Shown here: positions 48,690-59,700 of the stretch, piece by piece
Numbering within the stretch: the stretch's first letter is position 1
How the letters are laid out: every line of letters starts with the position of its first letter
Assembly (NCBI RefSeq): GCF_000002595.2
Contig: NC_057015.1
Coordinates: 4,061,955 to 4,125,954 of the forward strand
Source of the DNA: Chlamydomonas reinhardtii
Lineage: Eukaryota > Chlorophyta > Chlorophyceae > Chlamydomonadales > Chlamydomonadaceae
Reading direction: 5' to 3'
DNA length: 64,000 nt
Program-made: the position numbers and the translations under genes
The notes under the pieces: generated by a model
Seen by the model: the letters and a program-made list of their open reading frames with translations, nothing else
What the model was told of the DNA's origin: nothing
Databases searched by the model: none

Positions 48690-49400
48690 ATGTCTGAGTT
48701 GGTAATTGATGCCCAGGCACTTGCCACCGCGGTGGCGCCGCCCCGCCGCAAGTTGTGTGCTGAGAACATGCTGGTCACGTTCGGCATGCCCGCCTTGCCC
48801 TACCACATGGCCAGTTGCAGCGCCCGCAGCCGATGCGTGAGCCAGCACCTGGACAGGCCTGCCCGCGGTTGCAGCACCAAGGCGAAGAGGGCGTCCGCCT
48901 CGCCAGCCCCCGCGCCCACGATACGTCCGATGGGGATGCCGCTGGTCGTGAGGTCCGCGAAGTGAACGTCGGTGCCCACGGCCTGCTGATCCGCCTTGCT
49001 GCTACGCACCGCCAGCACCACAAGCCCCTCCGGCCTGAGCTGCCCCACATCTGCTAGCGTCAGCGCCACCAGCTCGCTGCGTTGCAGCATCCCGGAGAAC
49101 CCCAGCACCAGCCATCTTCGAGGCGTTTGGCGTGCTTCTGCGACGTCAGGAAGAGCCACGCGACCAGGTGCAGGAGCACGGAGAATGGTAGGGGAGCCTA
49201 TTGCTGCGCCCCGCTACACACGCGCTTCAGTATGCGCAACCCGCCGCGCTTCATTGTCAGGTGCTGGCCGATCAGCTCCTCGACCTGCAGCCCTTTGGAG
49301 TGCTGTCAGTCCGCCAGCGCGCCTATGTTGCCCTCCACCGTCTTGAACCCCTGGCCCCACCGCCGGATGCAGTGGGTCAGGAACATACCAGTAAGGGATC
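48690..49400 (-). mobile_element. Tyrosine recombinase fossil (DIRS- or Crypton-like element)
   Basis: The minus strand shows an N-terminal helical part like the core-binding domain of tyrosine recombinases (FLTHCIRRWGQGFKTVEGN, then LIGQHLTMKRGGLRILKRV, about 49395-49215). A core segment follows (WLVLGFSGMLQRSELVALTL, then LADV, about 49120-49050), in which R-S-E-L is the first catalytic arginine context. It then runs to LVVLAVRSSKADQQ and a fading C-terminal part. Such proteins mobilise DIRS-type retrotransposons and Cryptons. The copy is broken and incomplete. No flanking reverse transcriptase was found in the window, so the exact family is open. It is old by its decay. Confidence 0.55.
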
Positions 49401-50627
49401 GGCCCCAGATCAGGGCTCTGAGCGCGCTCACTATAAGGCCCAGCCCGCAGGGCTCTGAGCGCGCACCCCACCCCACCCCACTCTTGGTCTTGGTCTGTTT
49501 TGTTGGGTTTCGGAAAGAAAACTACCCACCCCACCCCACCCCACCCCACCCCTCGCGGCCTGAGCGCGCTCACAGCCATGGTTTTGCTTCGTCCGCGCCT
49601 TCACCCCACTCCAGCGCCTCCCCCGCGCATGTGAGTTGAGTGGCATGAGTGGCAGGGGGATGCTACATTCTCGCATAGGTTGGGGGACTGCGGCAAGGCG
49701 CGCCTCGGGCGGGAAACCGAGAGAGGGGGAAATGCGGCTCTGAGCGGCCACCCCGTGCCCACGAGTGATAGGCCGACGCCTGGGAAGGCCATACACGGGA
49801 GTGCAGCCCCGCCCCTCATGTGCGTGGGCGTACGGCGGGCAGGGTACGTGCCACCCGCCCATGCCCATCTCCACACCCCCTACGCGCACACATCAACCCA
49901 CACCAGCGGCAACACACACAGGCAGGCCCCGCCTGCCTGCCACCCCGTGCCCACGAGTGATAGGCCAACGCCTGGACAGGATTTACAAGACATCTATCAA
50001 CACGGACAAGGCTCTACGGCGCGGCCAGAGTCGCCCGCCAACCCCACTATCCTGGGCTCCGCCCATAACCGTGACGCCGTGCAGGCAGCCTGCATCCACT
50101 GCATGGTGCACCGTGCCACTCCTCACGCCTTGCCGGTAGTGCTGGATTGAAAACTTGCCGGTGCTCACTTGTGTGCTGGCGCAGCCCATATTCTCCTTCG
50201 ACGCGCAGGCCGCTTGCGTGCTGGACTCAGACTGAGCCGCGCTCAGCCATACAACCTATATGAGTAGCCTAGCCACTGACCCAGCTTGCCACAGGCACGT
50301 GGCGTCATGCCTGCCTCTCGCGGCTATTGGAGACGCTAAAGCGCTGCGTGGTAATAGGCTAGTGGTGATGCCAGTAAGTGCTTGCGGTCTGCGGACGGTG
50401 GGCTTGCGCTATATTGGGCTGGGTGTGCTCCATGTTAGGTGTACGACCGTGGGGCTTTCATTGGTGCGGCGCTGCCGGCCTGCCAAACATGCAACGTCTG
50501 GAATCCATTAAATCCTTAATACCCACCTCGACTGACATTCAGCATGGTGTATGTTGCCACGCACGGCCTCTGGAACTGGATATTGGGCCAACTGGGTACT
50601 GGCCCGCCACGCATGCGCGTTACCAAC

Positions 50628-50745
50628 CTCCAGAGCCCCCCAAAGCCCTCCAGAGCCCTCAGAGCCCGCCAGAGCCCTCAGGAGCCCTCAGAGCGCTCCA
50701 GATAGAGCCCTTTAGAGGCCTGTGCAGAGCCCTCCAGAGGCTGAG
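50628..50745. repeat. degenerate CCAGAGCCCT tandem array
   Basis: About ten imperfect copies of a 9-11-bp unit around CCAGAGCCCT(C/T) occupy this stretch, including CCTCCAGAGCCC and CCCTCAGAGC variants. Its origin and role are unknown. Confidence 0.75.
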
Positions 50746-51152
50746 CGGCTCTGAAACATCCTGTGTCAGGAATGCCAGACCACCCTCAATGCAGCAGGAA
50801 GCCGCTTTCCAGCTCTGGCTGCCTGCGAAGCAGCTGCAGGAGGACCTGAGCCCCGATGCCTACCATAAACTCAGGAAGGACTAGAAGGACGTGACATAAA
50901 TTCTCAACTCTGGGCACGCACACACGCATGCATCTTTCGTGATAGGGACTCGCTGCAGTTGTTAGGGGCGCAGTGTGGTGGCTTTGTGCGTACTTGCTGG
51001 CTCTGTCGTCGCGGGTCGTCGCCAACTTGCGGCTTGGTAGAGGTGAAGCGGGGGGCCTGTTAAGCATGTTGAAGTGGCTTCTGGGTGCGAGTGTTTCGCT
51101 TCATAGGATGCGCGCTTGGTCTGTGGTGTGTTTTCAGCGAGCTGTTCCAGGC

Positions 51153-51270
51153 GGAGGGATGACACTCGCCGTTTTGGCCGCTCTCATCCAGCTCCGGTGG
51201 ATTAGCCTTCACCGGAGCTCGCTCCGCTAACTTCGAGGTCCTGAAAGAGGGGGCGTGTCATCCCTCTGTT
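51153..51270. mobile_element. small TIR element (MITE candidate)
   Basis: GGAGGGATGACAC at about 51153-51166 is mirrored by GTGTCATCCCTC at about 51257-51268, enclosing ~90 bp that itself contains a CTCCGGTG...CACCGGAG stem near 51191-51213. The size and ends resemble a very short non-autonomous DNA transposon. The short termini keep confidence low. Confidence 0.42.
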
Positions 51271-51833
51271 CCAGGCTGTTCTTCTTATCGCCTGCCCAGC
51301 TCTCAAGGGGAGCGCGGCGGCGTCACGTGTTCGCGGTCAGTCCAGGGGCTGCCGTTGGCTTTGCTTTCTGAGTGCCGTGGAGGGTGCTCTCGCCAGTCCA
51401 AGAGCGACTGGTAGGCTGGGGCGGCCGTGGTTCGGGCCCGGGTCAGAGGCATACCCACAGCTGTAAACATGACACGCAAGCATGGCGACAGGTCAGAATA
51501 CTGCAGTGTTCGGCTGCCAAGGGGCTGACGCAACGGGTGTGCAGCTGCATTTATACTACCGCCCCTGAATATCAAACATGCTTCCAGTCGGCCGCCCGCG
51601 GCAACTACCCGCTCCCAGTCGCGTGCCGTGCCAACCGTCAGCTCACCCCCCGAGCCCCCTGCGCAGCTACCCTGCTCCCAGTCGCGTGCCGTGCCAACCG
51701 CCAGCGCAGCTCCCCTGTCATCCGTTAGCAGTTGGGTGCAGTACCGTTGTGGATCCGATCATTTTGGAAGTTCGTTGGGAGTTGGGGCGGTTGCCGCCAC
51801 GCTGCCGCCGTACACAGCGCTCCTCTGCTGCTG

Positions 51834-52392
51834 CCATGCCGATCTGCGCTGGCCGAACATCATCAAGCTCACCCGGGGAGCCTTCCGCGTGATCGATCTG
51901 GAACTGGCGGTGCCCTTGGACAGCCTGCAGCGCCACCGCAAGGAGGATGTGGTAAGCATTTCCTCTCTTGAGATAAGGATAGTTGGGACCGCACTGTCAA
52001 CCCCTCCTCTCAATGCCGCTTAAACGCCGCTTGTAATACTCGTAGCTGGGCACGTTTCGTATGCCAGCGGCCTGGCCTTACCACAGCTGTTCCTGCTTAG
52101 GGAAGCAGCATGGGGATAGCAAGGTGTTAGGCAGAGATGACTGGGTGGATGTGCGTTTAGCGCTGCGCTAAATAGCAGCGGGGCTACTGTGGAACGTGTA
52201 CGAGTGTCTGGCTGGCCCTCTCACCCCATCCAACCTGGCCACTGCGTTTCTCATTACCGGAAATTACAGCGTACCCGCCCCCGGCGGCAGTGCGCGGACT
52301 TACCGCAGCCCGGCCGGCACTCAGCTCCCGGCCCACTGCCGCTGCCTCTTTGGTCAGTCGAAGCCCTCCCCGAATGGCGACATGGACACTAT
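51834..52392 (+). pseudogene. Detached copy of the kinase-like gene's catalytic-loop exon and intron
   Basis: This 559-bp segment is nearly identical to 21120-21678: DLRWPNIIKLTRGAFRVIDL, LELAVPLDSLQ, the GTAAGC donor and ~420 bp of following intron. It lacks all other kinase exons, so it cannot make a kinase. It begins in the middle of the catalytic-loop exon at CCATGC and ends at GACACTATG, where SECA1 intron 7 sequence starts. It is a DNA-level copy because intron sequence is included. Confidence 0.9.
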
Positions 52393-55300
52393 GCGCCCCT
52401 GCATCAGTCCCAACCGTGTGCCCCCGCCCGCACGCACCCGCCAGCTTGGGGAAGCCGCGGAAGAAGGCCTGGTAGGACACGGAGGCCAGGGTGATGTTCT
52501 CGTTCTGGATCTCCAGCCCCTCCTTGGCCTCCACAGCCTGGTGCAGGCCGTCGCTCCAGCGGCGCCCGGGCATGGTGCGGCCAGTGAACTCGTCCACAAT
52601 GATCACCTGCAGGGAGGTGGGGGCGGCGGCGGGGAGTGGGTGCTGTTTAGCGCTGATTGCGGTTGTTGACATCCACGCAGCATTGCTGGCTTGTTGCCTG
52701 GGCCACATTGCCCTCGCCTGAGCTCCCCAAAGATCCCGCGAGCCCGTCCTCCACGTCCTGCCCCCCTGGCCCCCGCATCCGCCCTGGCCCACCTCTCCGG
52801 CCTTGACAATGTAGTTGACGTTCTTGATCTGCAGCTCCTTGGCCTTGAGCGCGTTGATGATGTAGGAGGCCCACTGGGTGCGCGGGTCGTACAGGTCAGT
52901 CACCTGCAAGGGGGGGTGGGGCATTCACGTGGAGAATGGAGTGAGCAAACATAAACATGAAGTGCCGACGGTGGCAAGGAGGCAGGAAGGCGGTACGGGT
53001 GCGTCCCAGGCGTGGCGATACGGCAGCGGCCTGGGCCAGGCGGTACATAGTACACCTCAACAAACCGCAAACAGGTCATCATTCCATCCTGTGCTGCACC
53101 CATTCGGCCATTCCCAAACACCTCCAAGCTTCTGCTTTTGCCAACTCCCGCTACCCTCTTGCTGCTCTCTTCCCGCTGCCCTCTTCCCGCTGCCTCCTCC
53201 CTCCCACCCCTGCCCCCACCTGCAGCACGTCCTCCACCGCCTCGTATCCGTCCTCCGTCAAGCAGCACCGACTTCTGCTTCTCGTCCACGGTGTAGTGCA
53301 CGTCGCGGGACAAGGCGTCCGCGATCTTGTGCGCCTGTGGGGGCCGGCAGGTGCAGGTGTATTCACGTTCGCGCCCGAGCGCCATACGGTGCAGTGCATG
53401 GTATGCCGGTTGCATGTGGTGTTACGTGCAAGCTCGGTAAACGGGGGCCTGACCCAAGCCCCATCTTAACACCGCCATCGTGCTGGTCCTCCTGTCCTGT
53501 GCTCCAGGTGCCAGCTCCTGCTCCTGCTCTGGCTCCAGGCGCCTGCTCCGGCTCCGCCAGCTCCCGCTGCTGCTCCCGTCTCACTGCCCCCCACACACAC
53601 ACGCGGCCCGGCTCTCCTCACCTTGACGTACTTGGTGGAGGGCTTGTCGCTCATCCCGCTGATGATGAGCGGCGTGCGCGCCTCGTCAATGAGGATGGAG
53701 TCCACCTCATCAATGACGCAGAAGTTGAAGGGCGTGGCCTCACGCAGCACCAGCTCGGCGGGGGCCTGACAAAGCGGAGGGCGGGGTGTCGACGAGGAGG
53801 GACGGATCAGCGATTGCGACGGTGCTGGCGGGCCGGGTCGGTCCCGGCCTCTGTCCGTGGCACAGCCGTGCGGAACAGGCGCTCGTGCCCGGGCCTACAG
53901 CGCAGTGGCTGGGGATTGCAGGCCTGCTACTGTGCCCGCTGCTAATCCTTGTCCCTCATGTGCCCACACCCCGGCTTCTACTCCGGCACCCTGCACCTGG
54001 CCACACCGCCGCCTGGTGTGCAGGCTGCCGCTCATGCTGCTGTGACGCCACTCCGTGGCTGCCGAGCGCTTTGCAGCTGCGCCTGCTCCGCTGCTTTGAG
54101 CGGCACATGTGCCCATCCCACAGCACGTAAGGAATGCCCCAGCACCCCTTCGCCGCCAGTTCCGCCAATCCTGTCGTCCTTCTGCGTCTGCAAGAACCCC
54201 TTCCCGCCGCCTCCTTCCTCCACCAGCCATCTCCACCAGCCGTCTCGTCCTCCCTCCTGCCCGCCTCCCGCCCTCTCATCCTCCCTCCTGCCCGCCTCCC
54301 GCGGTCCGCAGCTCCTCAGTCCACGCTAGTCCTCCCCAATGTCTGTGTCTATGCTGTGCTAGTCCCGCCTTCCCTTCTTCCCTCCTCCCTCCTCCCTCCT
54401 CCCTCTCCCTCCTCCCTCCTCCCTCCTCCCTCCTCCCTCCTCCCTCCTGCCTCCTGCCTCCTCCCTCACCGCCGCCAGGTTGTCGCGCAGGTAGTCAAAG
54501 CCCAGCTCGCTGTTGGTCACGTACGTCACGTCGCAGGCGTAGGCGGCGCGGCGCGCCTCGGGCTTCAGGTCAGCCTGCAGGGTAAAGAGGGTGGGGCCGG
54601 GGTTGGGGGAGGGCGTATGGGCATTGGATACATGGCTGCATGCTTGCACAGCTAGGTGGCTGAGCGTACTGAGAGAAGTAGGCGCGCCCTGCCCACCACC
54701 GAACGCTGATACCAGCACGATGTAGACACTAGCCCCATCCGACTCCAAACCGGTCCTCGCTTGCTTTGCCATCCCTCGTCGCCCCGCCCCTCCCTTGTGG
54801 GTCCTGGACATCAATTCGCCCGGGCGTTGGTAGCAAGTACCCTCCCTCCTCTCTCCTACCGCCTCCAACCCTCCCCATGCGCTCCGCTCTTCTTTTGGAG
54901 TTGACATGAACTAACCCCCCTCCCTCGCCCCTTCCTTGCCACCGGCGCACCTGGATGAGGCCCACGGACAGGCCCAGGAAGCGGTGCACCTGGCCCACCC
55001 ACTCCGAGTCACGGCGTGCCAGGTAGTCGTTCACCGTCACCACGTGCACGCCGCGACCCGTCAGCGCGTTCAGGTAGGCGGGCAGCACCGCCACCAGCGT
55101 CTTGCCCTCGCCGGTGCGCATCTCCGCGATCTGGCCCTCGTGCAGGATCATGCCGCCAATGAGCTGCACGTCGAAGGGGCGCAGGCCCAGCACGCGGCGG
55201 GAGCCCTCGCGCACCACCTGAGGGTTCGGGGGAGGAGGCCGTGTGGGTTTGGCGGTTGCATGGTGGGGGCCATTGGGAGCGGGTGACGAGGATGCGGCTG

Positions 55301-56181
55301 GAATGCGGAGGAAGGATGGGGAAAGCGGCTTGGGAGTGGTGCAGAGTTGTGGCGCATACGCTTCGGTGCTGTGCCGGTTGCCACGGCCGGTCTGGCCATC
55401 TGGGTCGGCCCCACTCAAGCTCCGTAGGCAATGCGGGGCCACGAGCACAGCTTTGCACATGCCTGTGCCGCGTCTGCCAGGGGCCGTGTGGCGCCACCAA
55501 CCGCTACGTCCCACGCTGGAATGCCATGACGCTTTCAACCCGCACCGTGTCACTGCTGCAATGAACAATACGCGTAGCTCTCAGGCCCCGGCCCACATAG
55601 AGTGGAAAACTATCAAACGCCGGAGGCTGCATGATCCTGGCGTGCCTGAGTTTCACCAAGCGGAGGTGCTGGCCTCCAGAGCCGGACGTAACCCCGTGCG
55701 TGTCCTCCACGGGGTACGTGCCAACCGACATTCAAGCTCACCCCCACCGGCCCCACACCGGCTAGCTCCCTGCGCCTCACCGCGAATGCCTCCGGCAGAA
55801 TGCTCTCCAGCGACTCGCCCTTCTTCACGCGCTCCTTGAACTCCGTGGTCTTAGCGCGCAGCTGGTCATCGGACAGAGCCTGCATGGCCGGCTCCAGAGC
55901 GTTCACCTGGTCCACACGCGACTGGTACTTATTACGAGTACCGGCCGAGGGATCGGTCTTAAAAAGCTTGTTGAAGAAAGCCTCTACGCGCACAGCTCCG
56001 CGAGCGGAGCGGCGAGCCTTAGACCGGGCGCAGTGCGGAGCCCCGCCGAGCGGCCCAAGAGCGCATCAGCAGTACTCGGCTGACCCAGAGAGCGAGGAAG
56101 CGCGGGCGCCTGAGGCACCGAGCGGCGCGAACCGGCAGCACGGCCGTGCGCCACAGACTGCCGACCACCGAGCAGCTGCAT
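52393..56181 (-). pseudogene. SECA1 truncated duplicate (exons 1-7 only)
   Basis: Almost identical to 33540-37291, introns included. Exons 1 to 7 are present (transit peptide, GEGKT Walker A, DEVD box, start of the substrate-binding region), then the sequence stops in intron 7 at 52393, so two thirds of SecA is missing. A one-base deletion in exon 1 (about 56020) breaks the frame after the transit peptide, and a one-base insertion in exon 5 (about 53261) breaks it again. High identity in introns points to a recent duplication. A truncated product would lack the second nucleotide-binding half and be inactive. Confidence 0.95.
54375..54470. repeat. (CCCTCCT)n minisatellite in the SECA1 pseudogene
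   Basis: This is the counterpart of the array at 35500-35578, with changed copy number and interruptions (CTCCCTCTCCC, CTGCCTCCTG). It shows that this array mutates faster than its flanks. Confidence 0.88.
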
Positions 56182-56772
56182 TCTTGAGCCTAGATTTGAT
56201 AAGCAGTGGATCTAAAGCCCAAATACTACGGTAGCAAGGTCGATTTTCTGTTTAGAGCGCCGAACCGAGGTCGACTCTGACGCAAGCAGCAAAACGGTGG
56301 CCAGGCAGTGAACGCAACCACGTAAACACGATGCCTATTTGGGTGACAAAGCGACACAAGCTCACCAAGAATAGCTGGGTAGACACAAAACGAGATTGCT
56401 AGTTTTTTTTGCTGCCAATCACGCAGAGGTCCTCTACCGGCTGCTTCTTTGACATGTCTATTACGCCCATTGTGAAGCTTTATTATCTGCGAACTAAAGC
56501 GTGGGACCGGTTGGCACTCGTTGCAGCTTTTCAACCCAACACCACCACTGGTCCCCACTTAAGGGTGTCTTCAATGGGTGGTGAGACATACACGAGCAGA
56601 AACTATATTATAACAGACCTGCGCGCATAGAAACAGAGACTTTTGTTCTCGAAGCGCGGCCATGTCCGGACTCGCGTGTTGAAAGCGCGTTGTCTCGGAC
56701 CGCTGAGGCTAGGATAAGCGGCTTCTTGGACGCTGCGTTCCAGCGTGGCCCCCCGCGAAGAGCCCTCCGGCG
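56182..56772. promoter_or_regulatory. shared divergent promoter region (right copy)
   Basis: Nearly identical to 37292-37894, lacking the 12-bp tandem duplication. Here it should drive the intact coiled-coil gene to the right and the dead SECA1 copy to the left. CTATATTATAAC recurs at about 56607-56618. Confidence 0.5.
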
Positions 56773-59700
56773 ATGGACCAAAACAGTACACTCCGGAGCG
56801 CCTCGCCAGTGCCGCCCCTGAGTGCGGAGGCGAGCGGAGGACATGTTGTTCCTCTCCCAGCACTTCCGGGCGCAAATGGCAGCTCCAGTCCCCGGGGGAG
56901 CGCGCGCGCAGTCGACAGGTGCGGCTGGGGCCCTGCGCGTGACTCGGCTAGGCGGACTCCGGCAGCTCAGCCGGCGGGAGTTTCCGGCTGTACCTGAGGG
57001 GGCTGGCTATATTCTACGGCACTACAAGGCCTTTGATCGGGGTAGTGCGTGTACGGGAGGCACTGAACAGCTTCGTGTGCGCGTGTTGAGGGGCTTTATT
57101 GCCCTGACCTCCCTCCATACACGCACACACCGCCCCTCCCTACTCCGCGCCGACGCAACCTGTCACAGGTCACAGGGCGTGAACCTGTCCGCCTCCACGG
57201 ATGACATCCCCGGACCCGGGCCCGCGGCAGGCATGGGCATGGGTATGGGTGGCGCCGTCACAGGCAGTGGCGCCGCCATGTTCGGCGTAGCGCCCGACGT
57301 CCAGACCCTGGACCCGGGGCCCGGGTCGCGCGCGATGGGTGTGCCCCCCAACCGCTTCGCTGTAGGCATCAGCATGTCGGGGGCCGGCACCTTTGTGACC
57401 GGGCCTGGGTCCGCAGCCGGAGCCGGGGCTGGGCCAGGCAGCTTCCTCGCCGCCAGTGCCGGCGCGCCGCCCGCTAGCCGGGGCGCGCAGGGCGTCGGCG
57501 GCGTCGGCGGCAGCGCAGGCGGGCGGCGGCCGGGAGGCGGCGCCCCGGTGCCGGGGCCTGGCCCCGGCTCGGTGGGCAACGGGCTGGGGGCGGGCAGCAT
57601 GCGTGGTGGCGGCGCGGGCGGCGGCGGCGGCTGGCGCGGGACGGCCTTGGGGCCGCTGCCGGGCAGTGGCCGCAGCAGATCGCCCGGGACTGCGGACGTT
57701 GGAGCAAATGGTGAGTGGAGCTGTAGATGTAGATGCAGATGCAGATGTAGGTGTACGTGTGGTACACTCATGGCTGTGATTACGGGCATGCGGTGTACAG
57801 AGGCGTATGTGTGTATATGGTGGTTAGCGCGGCGTGGTGTGCCGCTGCCGGCAATGTTGACGCAGTGCGTGGCGCGTTGGGGTATGTCAGTTCGCGTGCT
57901 GGCTGCCACACAGCTGGGCTCCCTATCCGTCAACGCTTCGTGCCATTGTCGGCCTTTTAAACCGTTGCCCGCCAACAAGCCGCCGCCTCCTTGCCCGCCG
58001 CCTCCTTGCCCCCCTCCTTGCCTGCTATCAACCCGCCACCTCCTTGCCGCTGACAGGCCGGAGAGTGGTGGTGTCTGCTGGGCCGCTGCTGCCGACGCCG
58101 GGCCTAGTATCCCCTGGCGGTTCGCCGGCGCCGGTGCCTCAGGGCTCTGACGTGCAGCCCTTCCGCCCCAACACCAGGTAAACGTCCTGCCGATACCCGT
58201 GCTCCGTCCCGCCTGATTGCTACCGCGCCTGCACGGTGCCGTTGCTGCTGCGGTTGTGTGGTGTGCCGCCTGCTCTCGAACCCAATCCACAAGCCAATTC
58301 CATGACTGACGCATGTCCACCACCTGTCCTGGTCGCCCCGCCGTCAATTGTTCCCCAGCTCCATGCGGCCGCCCGTGTTCGCCAAGTACTCGTGGGAGCC
58401 CGAGTACCAGCGCGCGCTGCTGGACGCGGCGTTGAGGCTGCCTCCGGAAGCGGGTGGGTGCAGTGCCGGCGCCATGCTGTCAGCGCGCTGTGTATGGGGG
58501 AAACTTGCAACACCTTGCCGCTCCACTGCCCCTCGTATAAACCCGGCAACCACCCCACCATCGCGCAGCTCCACCGTCCTCACACCACCTTGCCCAACCC
58601 CCCTTCTCGACCGCTCCCTCACCCCCTCTCTCGCCCCCCCCGTCCCTCTTGCTAGTCCCTGCCGGCTTCATGGCCACTCTGTCCTCCACGCTGCCGCCCG
58701 CCACTGAGGCGCCGGCGCTGGAGCCCGACACCGCCTCCCTGCGCTGGTTCAAGTCCACCTACCCGGACGCCATATCCACCACGCGCCGTGACGTGCTGGC
58801 CATCAGGTGCGCGGCCGCTCGCTGGGACTGGGGGGTGAGAGGAGCACGCTGTGTGTCTGGTGTAGTTTGTGTGCCCCAATTGGGGAAGGGCAACGGTGCA
58901 CAGTGCAGGACAGGACGGGACTGCTTCGTGCGCCTGCTTACGAACTCGCATAGCGGACACGCGCGGGGGACACACTACCTACCACCCAAACGCACGGCCT
59001 ACCGGCGGCCCTTCGCTCTTGACGCCTGCGTGCACCCACCTTCCTCGCACCTGGTGCACGTGTCCCGCAGGCTGTGGCTGGATGAACAATTCCAGCAGCT
59101 GCGCCGACATGTGGTGGGACCCGAACCCCGGCCCCAGTCCGCGCCCAACTCCGCGCTGGCAGCGGCAGCCGCCGCCGCCGCAAGCCGCGGCGCCGCCGCC
59201 GCCAACGGCGCACCCAACTCCCCTCCCCGGCAGCCAGGCGGCCCGCCCGCCTCGCCGGACCGCGGCCGCGTGGGCACCTCCGGCACCTCCGCCGCCAGTA
59301 TGGCGGCGGCGGCTGCGGACGCAGCTGCGGCGGCTGCCGCCTGCGGCCTGGCGGCTCATTTCCTGGGACCTGACAGCCTGATGCTCATTCGGGATGCGGA
59401 GGGCTACCTGGACGGGGCAGTGCTCAGACACCAGGAGACACTGCTCAGCCGCTGTATGTCGGAGCTCGTGGGGCAGGTGGGCGGCTGCGTGCGGCGTCCG
59501 GGGATGGGGCGGTGTGAGCAGCCGAGAGCGCTGGTGATCAGGAGACGGCGCAGGCCGGTGCAGCCTTGCGGCAGTCGGGCAGAATGGAGCAGTGCCAGGG
59601 CCACTACAACCACCCACCGACATCCATCCGTACCGCCTTCCTCCTTTCACCCTCCCTGTTCCCAATGGTTTTGACCTTGCAATTCTCCCTCCTGTGACTC

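Larger units (their letters stand above)
49401..51833. other. 2.4-kb accessory interval with several small repeats
   Basis: This contains CACCC-rich tracts (49468-49552), a ~42-bp direct repeat starting CCACCCCGTGCCCACGAGTG (49749 and 49941), a degenerate CCAGAGCCCT array (50628-50745), a small TIR element (51153-51270) and a 36-bp tandem pair CTCCCAGTCGCGTGCCGTGC (about 51609 and 51669). No gene is supported. Confidence 0.5.

Noticed and set aside
52393-56181. A second functional SecA (SECA2-like)
   Set aside because: It is nearly identical to SECA1 including introns, ends in intron 7 and carries two frame changes.
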